Part shown: piece by piece, positions 1-6,329 of the stretch
How the letters are laid out: each line of letters begins with the position of its first letter
Numbering within the stretch: the stretch's first letter is position 1
Assembly (NCBI GenBank): GCA_039029935.1
Contig: JBCCFC010000234.1
Location: 1-13,246 of the forward strand
Reading direction: 5' to 3'
Length of the DNA: 13,246 bases
Source of the DNA: G039029935 sp039029935
GTDB taxonomy: Bacteria; Chloroflexota; Anaerolineae; Caldilineales; Caldilineaceae
Program-made: the position numbers and the translations under genes
The notes under the pieces: generated by a model
Database searches by the model: none
Seen by the model: the letters and a program-made list of their open reading frames with translations, nothing else
Told to the model about the DNA's origin: nothing

Positions 1-12
1 GATTGATCATGA

Positions 13-699
13 CTAACTCACGACTAATTTATAGCCAACGCCCCACACGGTTTCAATCTGTACATTGCTATGGCTCAGTTCTTTGCGCAATTGGGCGACA
101 TGGACATCTACTGTGCGGGTTTCACCATAATAATCATACCCCCACACCAAATCCAGCAGTTGTTGACGGCTCATGACAATGCCTTGATTCTTGAGTAAAC
201 AGTGGAGCAATTCAAATTCTTTGCCGCGCAACTGAAGCGACTTACCGTCCGCCTTCGCTTCGTGGCGGTCTGGGTCTAGCACCAAATCGCCCAATTCAAT
301 GAGGTTGCTTGTTTCGGTAGCGTTGGGTTCGGCTTGACGGGCAGCGCGCCGCAACACGGAGCGGATACGAGCAAGCAGTTCGCGCGGATTAAAAGGCTTA
401 CTCATGTAGTCATCCGCCCCCATCTCCAGCCCCACAATGCGGTCAATATCTTCACCACGGGCGGTCAGCATGATGATAGGCACATCGCTCTCTTCACGAA
501 TACGTCGGCAAACCTCCCAGCCATCCAAATCGGGCATCATCACATCGAGTACAATCAGGTCTGGTTTTTCTATGCGAAAAGCTGTCAACGCCTCAATACC
601 ATCAGTGGCGGTTGCAATTTCATAGCCTTCCGATGATAAATACATCTCATTTAATTCAACAATATTTGGCTCATCATCAACAAGTAAAATCTTCGTCAT
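13..699 (-). CDS. OmpR/PhoB-family DNA-binding response regulator
   Basis: This 228-residue protein is a two-component response regulator that should bind DNA after phosphorylation by a histidine kinase. The receiver domain (about 1-120) shows the acidic pair D8-D9, the phosphoacceptor D52 in LDVMMPDLDG, the switch residue T79 in MLTA and K101 in the DDYMSKPF motif. A winged-helix domain (about 130-228) follows, with RGKEFELL and the recognition-helix segment TRTVDVHVAQLRKEL typical of the family. The frame stays open upstream to 795, but I chose the ATG at 699: it begins exactly where the receiver fold begins, has AAGGA about eight bases upstream, and the extra 32 codons resemble no domain. 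No histidine kinase gene is visible in the window, so its partner is either beyond the left edge or unlinked. Target genes cannot be inferred. Confidence 0.95.
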   Translation of the reverse strand: MTKILLVDDEPNIVELNEMYLSSEGYEIATATDGIEALTAFRIEKPDLIVLDVMMPDLDGWEVCRRIREESDVPIIMLTARGEDIDRIVGLEMGADDYMSKPFNPRELLARIRSVLRRAARQAEPNATETSNLIELGDLVLDPDRHEAKADGKSLQLRGKEFELLHCLLKNQGIVMSRQQLLDLVWGYDYYGETRTVDVHVAQLRKELSHSNVQIETVWGVGYKLVVS

Positions 700-1065
700 C
701 AAGTTTTCCTTATCTAAGACCATTCCACAAAAAAATGCATATAGAATCGCGGAGTTGGCAATCTCTATGCGGGTATTACACGGGTACATCAGCATTAGAG
801 ACTGCCTACTCCACAGGTAACTATTTGTGTGGAGCGGCCTAACTTTTGGATACCTACTTTTTTGATAATACTATCATAGACAGTTTTAGTGTACCTTGAT
901 TTGGTAGAATATGCCAGAATGCTGGTAAGATAAAGAACGCTACTATATCCATTGAGCAGTGTTACTCATAAGTAAGACACAAACATGAGTTGAGTCTTCT
1001 ATGTAGTTTCTACGTATTGTAAGAACAGTCATGTTGATATTTGAAATAAATTGGAAGAATACACG
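700..1065. other. Divergent intergenic region between response regulator and sigma factor
   Basis: About 365 bp separate the two divergent genes. The left part (751-838) holds large inverted repeats described separately. The rest is AT-rich and holds a small dyad TGATA-ATAC-TATCA near 862-875, which could be an operator or chance. A 12-codon open frame runs from ATG 1031 to TGA 1067-1069 and overlaps the sigma factor start, but I see no convincing ribosome binding site or homology for it. I could not pick out a promoter for either gene with confidence. Confidence 0.5.
751..838 (-). promoter_or_regulatory. Competing hairpins in the leader of the response-regulator gene
   Basis: Positions 751-770 and 792-812 form an imperfect inverted repeat: 20 against 21 bases with two mismatches and one single-base bulge, and a loop of 21 bases. 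A second inverted repeat pairs CTCCACA (809-815) with TGTGGAG (828-834), extended by GCC (804-806) with GGC (836-838). The two share 804-812, so a minus-strand transcript could form only one at a time. A third TGTGGA copy (minus strand) lies near 721-730 next to a run of seven T, and could also pair with the first TCCACA. The arrangement sits 52-139 bases upstream of the regulator ATG. It resembles an attenuator, but a palindromic mobile-element remnant would look similar. Confidence 0.45.
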
Positions 1066-1986
1066 TTGATTTTACGAAGACTTTCTAAAACAAACAGTGA
1101 AAATTCAGGTAATCCCGCAGATGTGGGTAGCCCATTCTCGCAATCGTTTGCCACCGAACTGATTGCGGAGTTAGATGAACAGCTTGCCAGTGGTGAACTG
1201 GCGGGGGAAGCAGTTCTCGCTGGTTCAGGAACCAGCGCACATGGACTTGGCGTACAGGGAACTGGATGGCATGAATCGCAGTCTGTATCAGTGGATGAAG
1301 ACTTGGATGATGATGTAGAAGATGCTATCGACGCTGGTAGTAAGGACGCTGAGATAAACGATGCTGAGATAAACAATGCTGAGATAAACAATGACACAGC
1401 ATCGCCAGTGTTGAATCCTGCCCCCAATAGCGAATCGTTGTTGATTGAACGCGCCAAGCAGGACTCAAATGCGTTTGGTGAACTGTATGAACGCTATGTG
1501 GACCGCATCTATGCCTACATCTATCACCGCGTGGGGAATGCACAGGATGCGGAGGATTTAACTGCTCGAACCTTTTACCGTGCGCTTAACAAGCTGGAAA
1601 GCTATGAGGATCGTGGGCTACCCTTTTCGGCGTGGCTCTTTCGCATCGCCCATAACTTGGTGGCAAACTGGCATCGTGACCGCAGCCGCCGCCGTCTGTT
1701 GTCGATTGATAAACTCTGGTGGCACAGCGAAGACCGTGATCTGCCCGAAGATTGGGTAGAGACGGAGGAACGCCACGAAGCCCTGTGGGAGGCTATCAAC
1801 CGTTTGCCCAATGATCGCCGTGATTTGCTCATCTATAAATTTAGCAGCCGGCTCTCCAACGTTGAAATCGGTGAGATGATGGGCAAAAGCGAGAGTGCGA
1901 TTAAATCGCTCTACTTCCGCACATTGGCAGCACTACGCAAGGATTTGGAATCACATGGATGGATAGGGTATCGCGGGCAGGAGTGA
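1066..1986 (+). CDS. ECF-type RNA polymerase sigma factor with acidic N-terminal extension
   Basis: This sigma-70 family factor would direct RNA polymerase to a specific promoter set. The conserved part is C-terminal. Region 2 (about 126-207) includes LIERAKQDSNAFGELYERYV, AQDAEDLTARTF and PFSAWLFRIAHNLVANWHRD. Region 4 (about 237-291) includes INRLPNDRRDLL and the helix-turn-helix SNVEIGEMMGKSESAIKSL. Before region 2 is a poorly conserved extension of about 120 residues with a strongly acidic stretch and a threefold DAEIN/NAEIN repeat; ordinary ECF factors are about 170-200 residues and lack this. The start is uncertain. In-frame TAA at 1048-1050 limits extension. TTG 1051 has no ribosome binding site, while TTG 1066 has GGAAG eight bases upstream, so I chose 1066 (306 residues). 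The downstream tail-anchored protein is a likely functional partner. Confidence 0.9.
   Translation: MILRRLSKTNSENSGNPADVGSPFSQSFATELIAELDEQLASGELAGEAVLAGSGTSAHGLGVQGTGWHESQSVSVDEDLDDDVEDAIDAGSKDAEINDAEINNAEINNDTASPVLNPAPNSESLLIERAKQDSNAFGELYERYVDRIYAYIYHRVGNAQDAEDLTARTFYRALNKLESYEDRGLPFSAWLFRIAHNLVANWHRDRSRRRLLSIDKLWWHSEDRDLPEDWVETEERHEALWEAINRLPNDRRDLLIYKFSSRLSNVEIGEMMGKSESAIKSLYFRTLAALRKDLESHGWIGYRGQE
1345..1389 (+). repeat. Three tandem 15-bp units inside the sigma-factor gene
   Basis: Three copies (1345-1359, 1360-1374, 1375-1389) of a unit reading RAYGCTGAGATAAAC differ only at two positions near the 5' end. They encode DAEIN, DAEIN and NAEIN. Because 15 is a multiple of three, copy-number change would lengthen or shorten the acidic linker without breaking the frame. 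Confidence 0.9.
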
Positions 1987-2006
1987 GTGGGTGTGATAGT
2001 GTGATA

Positions 2007-2042
2007 GTGTTGGGGTGTGATGGTGTTGAGGTGTGATGGTGT
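2007..2042 (+). repeat. 16-bp GT-rich tandem repeat after the sigma-factor stop codon
   Basis: GTGTTGGGGTGTGATG (2007-2022) and GTGTTGAGGTGTGATG (2023-2038) differ at one base and are followed by a partial GTGT. Related GTGTGATAGT units fill 1991-2006, directly after the TGA of the sigma factor (1984-1986). The tract is non-coding. Confidence 0.8.
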
Positions 2043-2058
2043 ATGCATGATTTAATTC

Positions 2059-2093
2059 TTCACTCATCATTAATCACTCTTCACTAATCACTC
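2059..2093 (-). repeat. Five degenerate heptamers of the GAGTGAT family
   Basis: Read on the minus strand, this stretch divides into GAGTGAT, TAGTGAA, GAGTGAT, TAATGAT, GAGTGAA. The consensus heptamer is the one repeated perfectly at the right end of the window (13147-13246), there in the opposite orientation. It ends 27 bases before the start of the next gene. Confidence 0.75.
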
Positions 2094-2120
2094 TTTAAAT
2101 ATGGAGTAAGAAAAAGATAT

Positions 2121-2648
2121 ATGCAACTACCACAATGGATTGAAGTGTCATCTCTTCCCCCGATGCCGGACTGGGTGGAGCGTGCCCAGTTACAGGTGAT
2201 TATGATAGGGGATCGACTGCATCAAATTTATACGTCGCGGGACCCAGCCGCGCCCTATGCACAGTTCGGTATTGATATGGGGAATGGTCGTCATTTGGGC
2301 GCAGAGGATGTATTGGACGGTCACTTCAAACGTCTCTCCGAGTTGAACCCAGCCATCAACGCACTTGCCCCTGGCTTGACGCCGCTCACCAATTTGGCCG
2401 AAGATTTGGCCGATAGTGTACCCAATGTGCAGCCCACAGACCAGTTTCGTGCAAACTTGCAACAGGCGTTGCAAGAATCACATCGCCAGCAGTCCGCGCA
2501 ACGCGTATTAGGCACTTGCCGCGTCACCCAAATGGAGATTGAGCAGAAGAGAGCCTCCCGTCAGCGCACCATTGCACAGGGTATTTTAGCGGTTGTTACA
2601 TTGTTTGTGGTGTATGTTGTGTTCAAACGCCGACGTAGGGCAGGTTAA
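2121..2648 (+). CDS. Unrecognised tail-anchored membrane protein, possible anti-sigma-type partner
   Basis: I do not recognise a named family for this 175-residue protein. It has no N-terminal signal peptide. Residues 1-148 look soluble, and one hydrophobic segment (about 150-168, ILAVVTLFVVYVVF) is followed by KRRRRAG at the C-terminus, so the protein is probably anchored by its tail with the bulk in the cytoplasm. The segment PTDQFRANLQQALQES (about 105-120) resembles a short motif in proteins encoded after ECF sigma factors in Chloroflexi and Actinobacteria, where an FRARLR-like helix precedes a membrane segment. Its position 134 bp after the sigma-factor stop, on the same strand, suggests a membrane-bound regulator of that sigma factor; this is inference. 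The ribosome binding site is weak (GGAG lies 14 bases upstream). Confidence 0.75.
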   Translation: MQLPQWIEVSSLPPMPDWVERAQLQVIMIGDRLHQIYTSRDPAAPYAQFGIDMGNGRHLGAEDVLDGHFKRLSELNPAINALAPGLTPLTNLAEDLADSVPNVQPTDQFRANLQQALQESHRQQSAQRVLGTCRVTQMEIEQKRASRQRTIAQGILAVVTLFVVYVVFKRRRRAG

Positions 2649-2663
2649 AGTAACGACTGTGGT

Positions 2664-2704
2664 GTTACACATGACTAGCAAAATTCCTGCTAGTCATGTG
2701 TAAC
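2664..2704. terminator. Perfect 17-bp inverted repeat, probable transcription terminator
   Basis: GTTACACATGACTAGCA (2664-2680) and its exact reverse complement (2688-2704) flank a 7-base loop. The hairpin begins 16 bases after the stop of the tail-anchored protein and lies between convergent genes, the usual place for a terminator. It lacks a T-run on either side, so it may act as a factor-dependent or bidirectional terminator or a transcript-end stabiliser. Confidence 0.6.
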
Positions 2705-2742
2705 TTGACCAGATTTGCCAGCCATGTGTTCTGGGCAAGTTA
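2701..2742. repeat. Second inverted repeat overlapping the first
   Basis: TAACTTGACCAG (2701-2712) pairs with CTGGGCAAGTTA (2731-2742) with one mismatch and an 18-base loop. Its left arm shares TAAC (2701-2704) with the right arm of the preceding 17-bp hairpin, so the outer base pairs of the two stems compete. Function unknown; probably part of the same terminator region. Confidence 0.5.
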
Positions 2743-2752
2743 ATTTCCATTC

Positions 2753-3058
2753 TTAGAAAGCTGGACGTGGTTGCATGATTTCATATTGACGTTCAATGAT
2801 TTTACGAAAGTTGGGAGAGGTACGATACCAGTCCAACACATCTACACGAAACGGTAAATCAGATTCCTCAAAGGCATCTTGCAGCCGAAACCAAATGCGT
2901 TTTTGGAGTTTCTCCGCACCGATAACGACCAAATCTAAATCAGAATAATGACGAGCATCGCCTTTGACGCGCTAACCAAATGCCCACACTTCCGCAAAGG
3001 GAACATATTCACTTAGAATCTTTGTCACCATTGTCCGATGTTTTGGTTGTAGGTCCAT
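2753..3058 (-). pseudogene. MNT-type nucleotidyltransferase with a stop codon in its GSX10DXD motif
   Basis: Reading from ATG 3058 to TAA 2753-2755 gives a 101-residue protein of the minimal nucleotidyltransferase family. These proteins are often the antitoxin-side partner of HEPN proteins and can transfer nucleotides to their targets. The core reads VWAFG-stop-RVKGDARHYSDLDLVVIG, followed by RVDVLDW with a likely further metal-binding aspartate. The stop is TAG at 2974-2972, exactly where the serine of the GS motif should be, and TCG to TAG is a single-base change. Everything after it stays in frame and well conserved, so inactivation looks recent, unless it is a sequencing error. The gene starts 18 bases after the gltX stop on the same strand, with GGAAAG just upstream of its ATG. 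No HEPN partner is visible nearby. Confidence 0.85.
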
Positions 3059-3076
3059 ATCTTTCCGTTCAACATG

Positions 3077-4609
3077 TTACGACTCTGACGCTGCGACATG
3101 CGCGCGCAACGCCGCTGCCGCATTCTTCACCCGTGCTAACACCTCCGCCTTGCCCAACGCAACCATGCTTTCAAAGAGCGGTGGCGACACCTTTTTGCCA
3201 GAAATCGCCCCTCGGAATGGTGCAAAGAAACTGCCTGGTTTCAGTTCAAGCTCTTCAGCTTTGGCGCGGAATGCTACTTCCAACCCCTCAACGGTGAATT
3301 CTGGCAGTTCCGCCATCATCGCAGAACCTGTGTCAAGTACATCAGCACTCTGTGCGGCATCGAGCTTGCGTCCAATCAGCAGTTTCATGTTGTCATACAC
3401 AATTTCATCGGCTGCTTTGAAGGCCCAATCGACCAACTCAGCGGCATCGGTCAGCAACTTCATGCGCTCTTGGATGACGGGAACCAACTCGGACAGTACC
3501 TCGCTCTGACGTAGTTTTTCTTCATCAATGCCCAACTGCTTGCTCAAATAGGGAACCATTGCTTCGTGTAGATCAGCATGAGCCATCTCACGGATATAGA
3601 CACCGTTGATCCACTCTAGCTTGGGATAGGGCAATGCCGCAGATGATGGGTTGATGTCAAGGACATCAAACCGTTCAACGGCTTGTTGGCGTGTAAAGAC
3701 CTCTTCCTCAGCGTCATAGTTCCAGCCAACATTGGTCAAGAAATTGAACATGGCGTCAGGTACATAGCCAGCGTCGATGAACTCATGCACCAATGCCAGA
3801 TACTCCTTACCTGCCACAACTTTCTTGCGCTTGCTCATCTTGCCCTTGCCGCTGGGGTCAAGAATGACAGGCAGATGAACGACTTCCGGCATCTCCCACC
3901 CCAATGCATCATGAATGAGCTGATGCAAGGGGGCAGATGAAATCCACTCTTCACCACGTAGGATGTGTGTAATCTTCATGTGATGATCGTCGATGACAAC
4001 GGCCAAGTGATAGGTTGGCATCCCATCGCTTTTGAGAATGACGGGATCACGTACACTATCACTGTCCACCTCAATACGCCCACGAATGACATCATTGACA
4101 ACCACTGTCCCTTCTAGCGGTGCAGCAAAACGAACCACTGAGGGGCGTCCTTCTGCCTCAAACGCAGCCCGTTGCTCATCGGTGAGATTGCGATGACGGC
4201 GGTCGTAGCCAATCGTCTCTTTGTTGGCCTTCTGCTCTTCACGCATCGCTGCCAGTTCTTCGCCTGTCACATAACAGCGATAGGCATGACCGCTGTCAAT
4301 CAGCTGTTGTGCATATTGTCCGTAGAGTTCCTTGCGTTCACTCTGTGTGTAGGGGCCATAGGGGCCACCCACATCAGGCCCTTCGTCCCAATCCAACCCA
4401 AGCCAGCGCAACCCGATCATCAGGTCATTCAAGCTGTTGGGGTCATAGCGACTCTGGTCGGTGTCTTCAACCCGCAAAATAAATTGCCCGCCTGTGCGAC
4501 GAGCGTAGAGCCAATCAAAGAGTGCGGTGCGCAACCCACCAAGATGCAATGACCCTGTGGGGCTAGGAGCAAACCGTACACGTGCTGGTGTTAATTCTTT
4601 TGTAGTCAT
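3077..4609 (-). CDS. gltX: Glutamyl-tRNA synthetase
   Basis: This 510-residue class I aminoacyl-tRNA synthetase attaches glutamate to its tRNA in the cytoplasm. The Rossmann catalytic domain opens with RFAPSPTGSLHLGGLRTALF, in which H22-L-G-G is the HIGH signature. The second signature is KMSKR at 257-261. Between them are DVIRGRIEVDSDSVRDPVILKSDGMPTYHLA and ILRGEEWISSAP, typical of the family. The anticodon-binding helical region fills about 330-510, ending in the expected GxxxxPPLFESMVALGK-like helix. The C-x-C zinc site of some bacterial enzymes is absent (C112-Y-V). Length is normal. The ATG at 4609 has AGGAA a few bases upstream. It follows the Uma2 gene by 35 bp on the same strand and may be cotranscribed. 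Whether it also charges tRNA-Gln cannot be told from sequence alone. Confidence 0.97.
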   Translation of the reverse strand: MTTKELTPARVRFAPSPTGSLHLGGLRTALFDWLYARRTGGQFILRVEDTDQSRYDPNSLNDLMIGLRWLGLDWDEGPDVGGPYGPYTQSERKELYGQYAQQLIDSGHAYRCYVTGEELAAMREEQKANKETIGYDRRHRNLTDEQRAAFEAEGRPSVVRFAAPLEGTVVVNDVIRGRIEVDSDSVRDPVILKSDGMPTYHLAVVIDDHHMKITHILRGEEWISSAPLHQLIHDALGWEMPEVVHLPVILDPSGKGKMSKRKKVVAGKEYLALVHEFIDAGYVPDAMFNFLTNVGWNYDAEEEVFTRQQAVERFDVLDINPSSAALPYPKLEWINGVYIREMAHADLHEAMVPYLSKQLGIDEEKLRQSEVLSELVPVIQERMKLLTDAAELVDWAFKAADEIVYDNMKLLIGRKLDAAQSADVLDTGSAMMAELPEFTVEGLEVAFRAKAEELELKPGSFFAPFRGAISGKKVSPPLFESMVALGKAEVLARVKNAAAALRAHVAASES

Positions 4610-4644
4610 AACTTCCTATAAATTTTTGTTAAATGTTGATATGT

Positions 4645-5502
4645 TTAGAGAGAAATGCCATGTTGACGCAATAATTCTCGTAACTTCTGGTTCTCATCCT
4701 CTGCTGCTTGACGCATTAGACGTTCGGTGTCATCGTCATACACAACCTCGCCCGTCATCTGATTTTGAACGTAGACCGTCTGCCCTTCGACACCAACCCA
4801 TATTTGTAATTCGGGGATGAGAATGCGACCTTTTGCATCTGGCCTCACCTTATCGGCGCGCCCCGTTTCAGGGTTTCGTCGCCAACCCGCAATTCGTGCT
4901 TTTGGTAGTTTTTTACCGTCATCTTTCACAAGATAGATTAGGATACAGGTCGGGATTTTCAGATGTTCAAGATACAGCCTCATACTCTTTTTGTCTTTTT
5001 GATCTCCATCGGGTGAAACAAGCTCAAAGGCACAAACAGGTATTGGCTGCGTCTCACTATCATAAGATGACCCCATTTGATATTCTTCTTGTGCAGGTAT
5101 CAGAAGGATATCTGGTCCGATACGGCGACGCACACCATCTTTACCGCGGTACATCATAAAACAATCAAAGAGTAGCTGAAAGTCACTATCTTTCAAAACT
5201 TTTTTTAGCAGATTGCCAAATCCAAGCATGCCATCACCATGTACAATCCCGCCGGGCATCATCTCCTCCTCAGTTTGGTAGGCATATGGGTCAGCATCCC
5301 AATTGGCATTGATGTGTGCGGGGATCCACGCAGGCCGTTCCCGTGCAATTGATGCGCGCATCCGTTCCTCTGGTGACAAAGGTTGTTGCGGTTCATTGCT
5401 TGGTTTGGGCTGGATGAAAGATTTAGGTCTTTGCGTGTGTGTGGGGGGAAGGGGCATTGTTATCACGGAAGAGTCAACCCTTGGTTCAAGTACACGTTCC
5501 AT
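4645..5502 (-). CDS. Uma2 (DUF820) family protein, PD-(D/E)XK nuclease fold
   Basis: Uma2/DUF820 proteins have a restriction-endonuclease-like fold and are abundant in Chloroflexi and cyanobacteria; their cellular role is poorly known. Here the proline-rich N-terminal 60 residues look disordered. The domain starts near WDADPYAYQTEEEMMPGG and contains the aspartate of IGPDILLIP and the glutamate of CAFELVSPDGDQKDKKSMRLYLE, consistent with the nuclease active-site arrangement. The C-terminal helix TERLMRQAAEDENQKLRELLRQHGI is the charged coiled-coil tail common in this family. Two ATG codons are adjacent (5505 and 5502). GGAGG ends two bases before the first and five before the second, so I prefer 5502 (285 residues). 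It lies between tsaE and gltX on the same strand without an obvious functional link. Confidence 0.88.
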   Translation of the reverse strand: MERVLEPRVDSSVITMPLPPTHTQRPKSFIQPKPSNEPQQPLSPEERMRASIARERPAWIPAHINANWDADPYAYQTEEEMMPGGIVHGDGMLGFGNLLKKVLKDSDFQLLFDCFMMYRGKDGVRRRIGPDILLIPAQEEYQMGSSYDSETQPIPVCAFELVSPDGDQKDKKSMRLYLEHLKIPTCILIYLVKDDGKKLPKARIAGWRRNPETGRADKVRPDAKGRILIPELQIWVGVEGQTVYVQNQMTGEVVYDDDTERLMRQAAEDENQKLRELLRQHGISL

Positions 5503-5602
5503 CATTACCTCCAGTTTACTGGCTTCAGAAATAAATCAAACACCAGATTAGCACATATTTTTGAGCGTGTCAAAAGAATTACGCATTCTGTAAAATGGAT
5601 CG

Positions 5603-6151
5603 CTACCCGATGTCAGCCTTCATCCTAGAAACAATGCCTCTACTCTGTCGCCCTATGCCCATCATGACCAATGTCCGCCCATCTAGTGACTCACCGCGAT
5701 AACCCAACTCCACACGCAGATAATCATCATCCAACAACGATACTACACGGTCTGCCCATTCGATGACAACTATCGCCTGTCCGTCATCAAGAATCTCTTC
5801 TAGCCCAAAGGTCGCCGCATCCAGCGCAATAGACTCATCCTCTTCACCGCTTTCTGCCGACAAATCACCCAACCGATAGCTATCAACATGAATTAAAGGA
5901 TACCCGATGCTCGTCTCATATTCGTTGACCAGCGTGAAGGTTGGGCTAGTCACATGGGCGACTACACCCAAGCCGCTTGCCAACCCTTGTGTAAAGGTCG
6001 TCTTGCCTGCGCCAAGGTTGCCTTGAAGGGCAATAATTTGCTGGGTCATGTTTTCGGCTCTTATCATTTCAGAGAGTACTTGACCAAGTTTATCGCCAAT
6101 TTGCTGTGTTTCTGTTGGTGAGTTCGTTTTAAGATGGATCGTCTGTGTCAT
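5603..6151 (-). CDS. tsaE: tRNA threonylcarbamoyladenosine biosynthesis ATPase TsaE
   Basis: TsaE is the small ATPase that works with TsaB and TsaD to make the t6A modification at position 37 of ANN-decoding tRNAs. This 182-residue protein has the P-loop GNLGAGKTT (44-52), the family motif SPTFTLVNEY (69-78), HVDSYRL (88-94) and IEWADR (130-135). Between HVDSYRL and GLEEIL there is an acidic insertion (about 97-114, SAESGEEDESIALDAATF) not expected in most homologues, and the C-terminal tail after EWADR is somewhat long. The ATG at 6151 has no strong ribosome binding site; AGGAA lies 14 bases upstream. It is separated from the upstream fusion gene by 178 bp of repeats, so it may have its own promoter. 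Confidence 0.94.
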   Translation of the reverse strand: MTQTIHLKTNSPTETQQIGDKLGQVLSEMIRAENMTQQIIALQGNLGAGKTTFTQGLASGLGVVAHVTSPTFTLVNEYETSIGYPLIHVDSYRLGDLSAESGEEDESIALDAATFGLEEILDDGQAIVVIEWADRVVSLLDDDYLRVELGYRGESLDGRTLVMMGIGRQSRGIVSRMKADIG

Positions 6152-6175
6152 TTTATATCTGTATGTTCCTAGATT

Positions 6176-6220
6176 GGTCTAATAGATGTAATGGTCTAAT
6201 AGATGTAATGGTCTAATAGA
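6176..6220. repeat. 17-bp tandem repeat, 2.6 copies, upstream of tsaE
   Basis: GGTCTAATAGATGTAAT occurs perfectly at 6176-6192 and 6193-6209, followed by the first 11 bases of a third copy to 6220. It lies 25 bases upstream of the tsaE start codon, so it may overlap that gene's promoter or leader. Confidence 0.9.
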
Positions 6221-6235
6221 GATTAAACAGCCCCC

Positions 6236-6286
6236 GTGTGTAAATCAGGGCGACCGCAAGGGTACGTCCCTACGAAATGTGTGTAA
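6236..6286. repeat. Small palindromic element flanked by 8-bp direct repeats
   Basis: At 6247-6271, AGGGCGACC and GGTACGTCCCT form a stem around GCAAG with two single-base bulges on the 3' side. The sequence resembles GGGCGACCGCAAGGGTCGCCC-type palindromes that I recall as dispersed intergenic repeats in many bacteria. GTGTGTAA occurs on both sides (6236-6243 and 6279-6286), like a target-site duplication around a 35-bp core. The direct repeat is low in complexity and could be chance. Confidence 0.5.
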
Positions 6287-6329
6287 GGTGTTGTTGACCA
6301 ATCTTTCTTGCCCCTAGTCTTCGTGTTTC

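Noticed and set aside
700..795. N-terminal extension of the response regulator to ATG 795
   Set aside because: The extra residues resemble no domain, the receiver fold begins at ATG 699 with a good ribosome binding site, and the extension overlaps the hairpin region.
1029..1457. Minus-strand serine/alanine-rich open frame of 142 codons
   Set aside because: It is antisense to the sigma-factor N-terminus, and its low-complexity composition mirrors the acidic repeats on the other strand.
2972..2974. Recoding of TAG (pyrrolysine or suppression) in the nucleotidyltransferase
   Set aside because: The position is a conserved serine reachable by one base change, and no recoding element or need for pyrrolysine is apparent. 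A mutation or base error is simpler.
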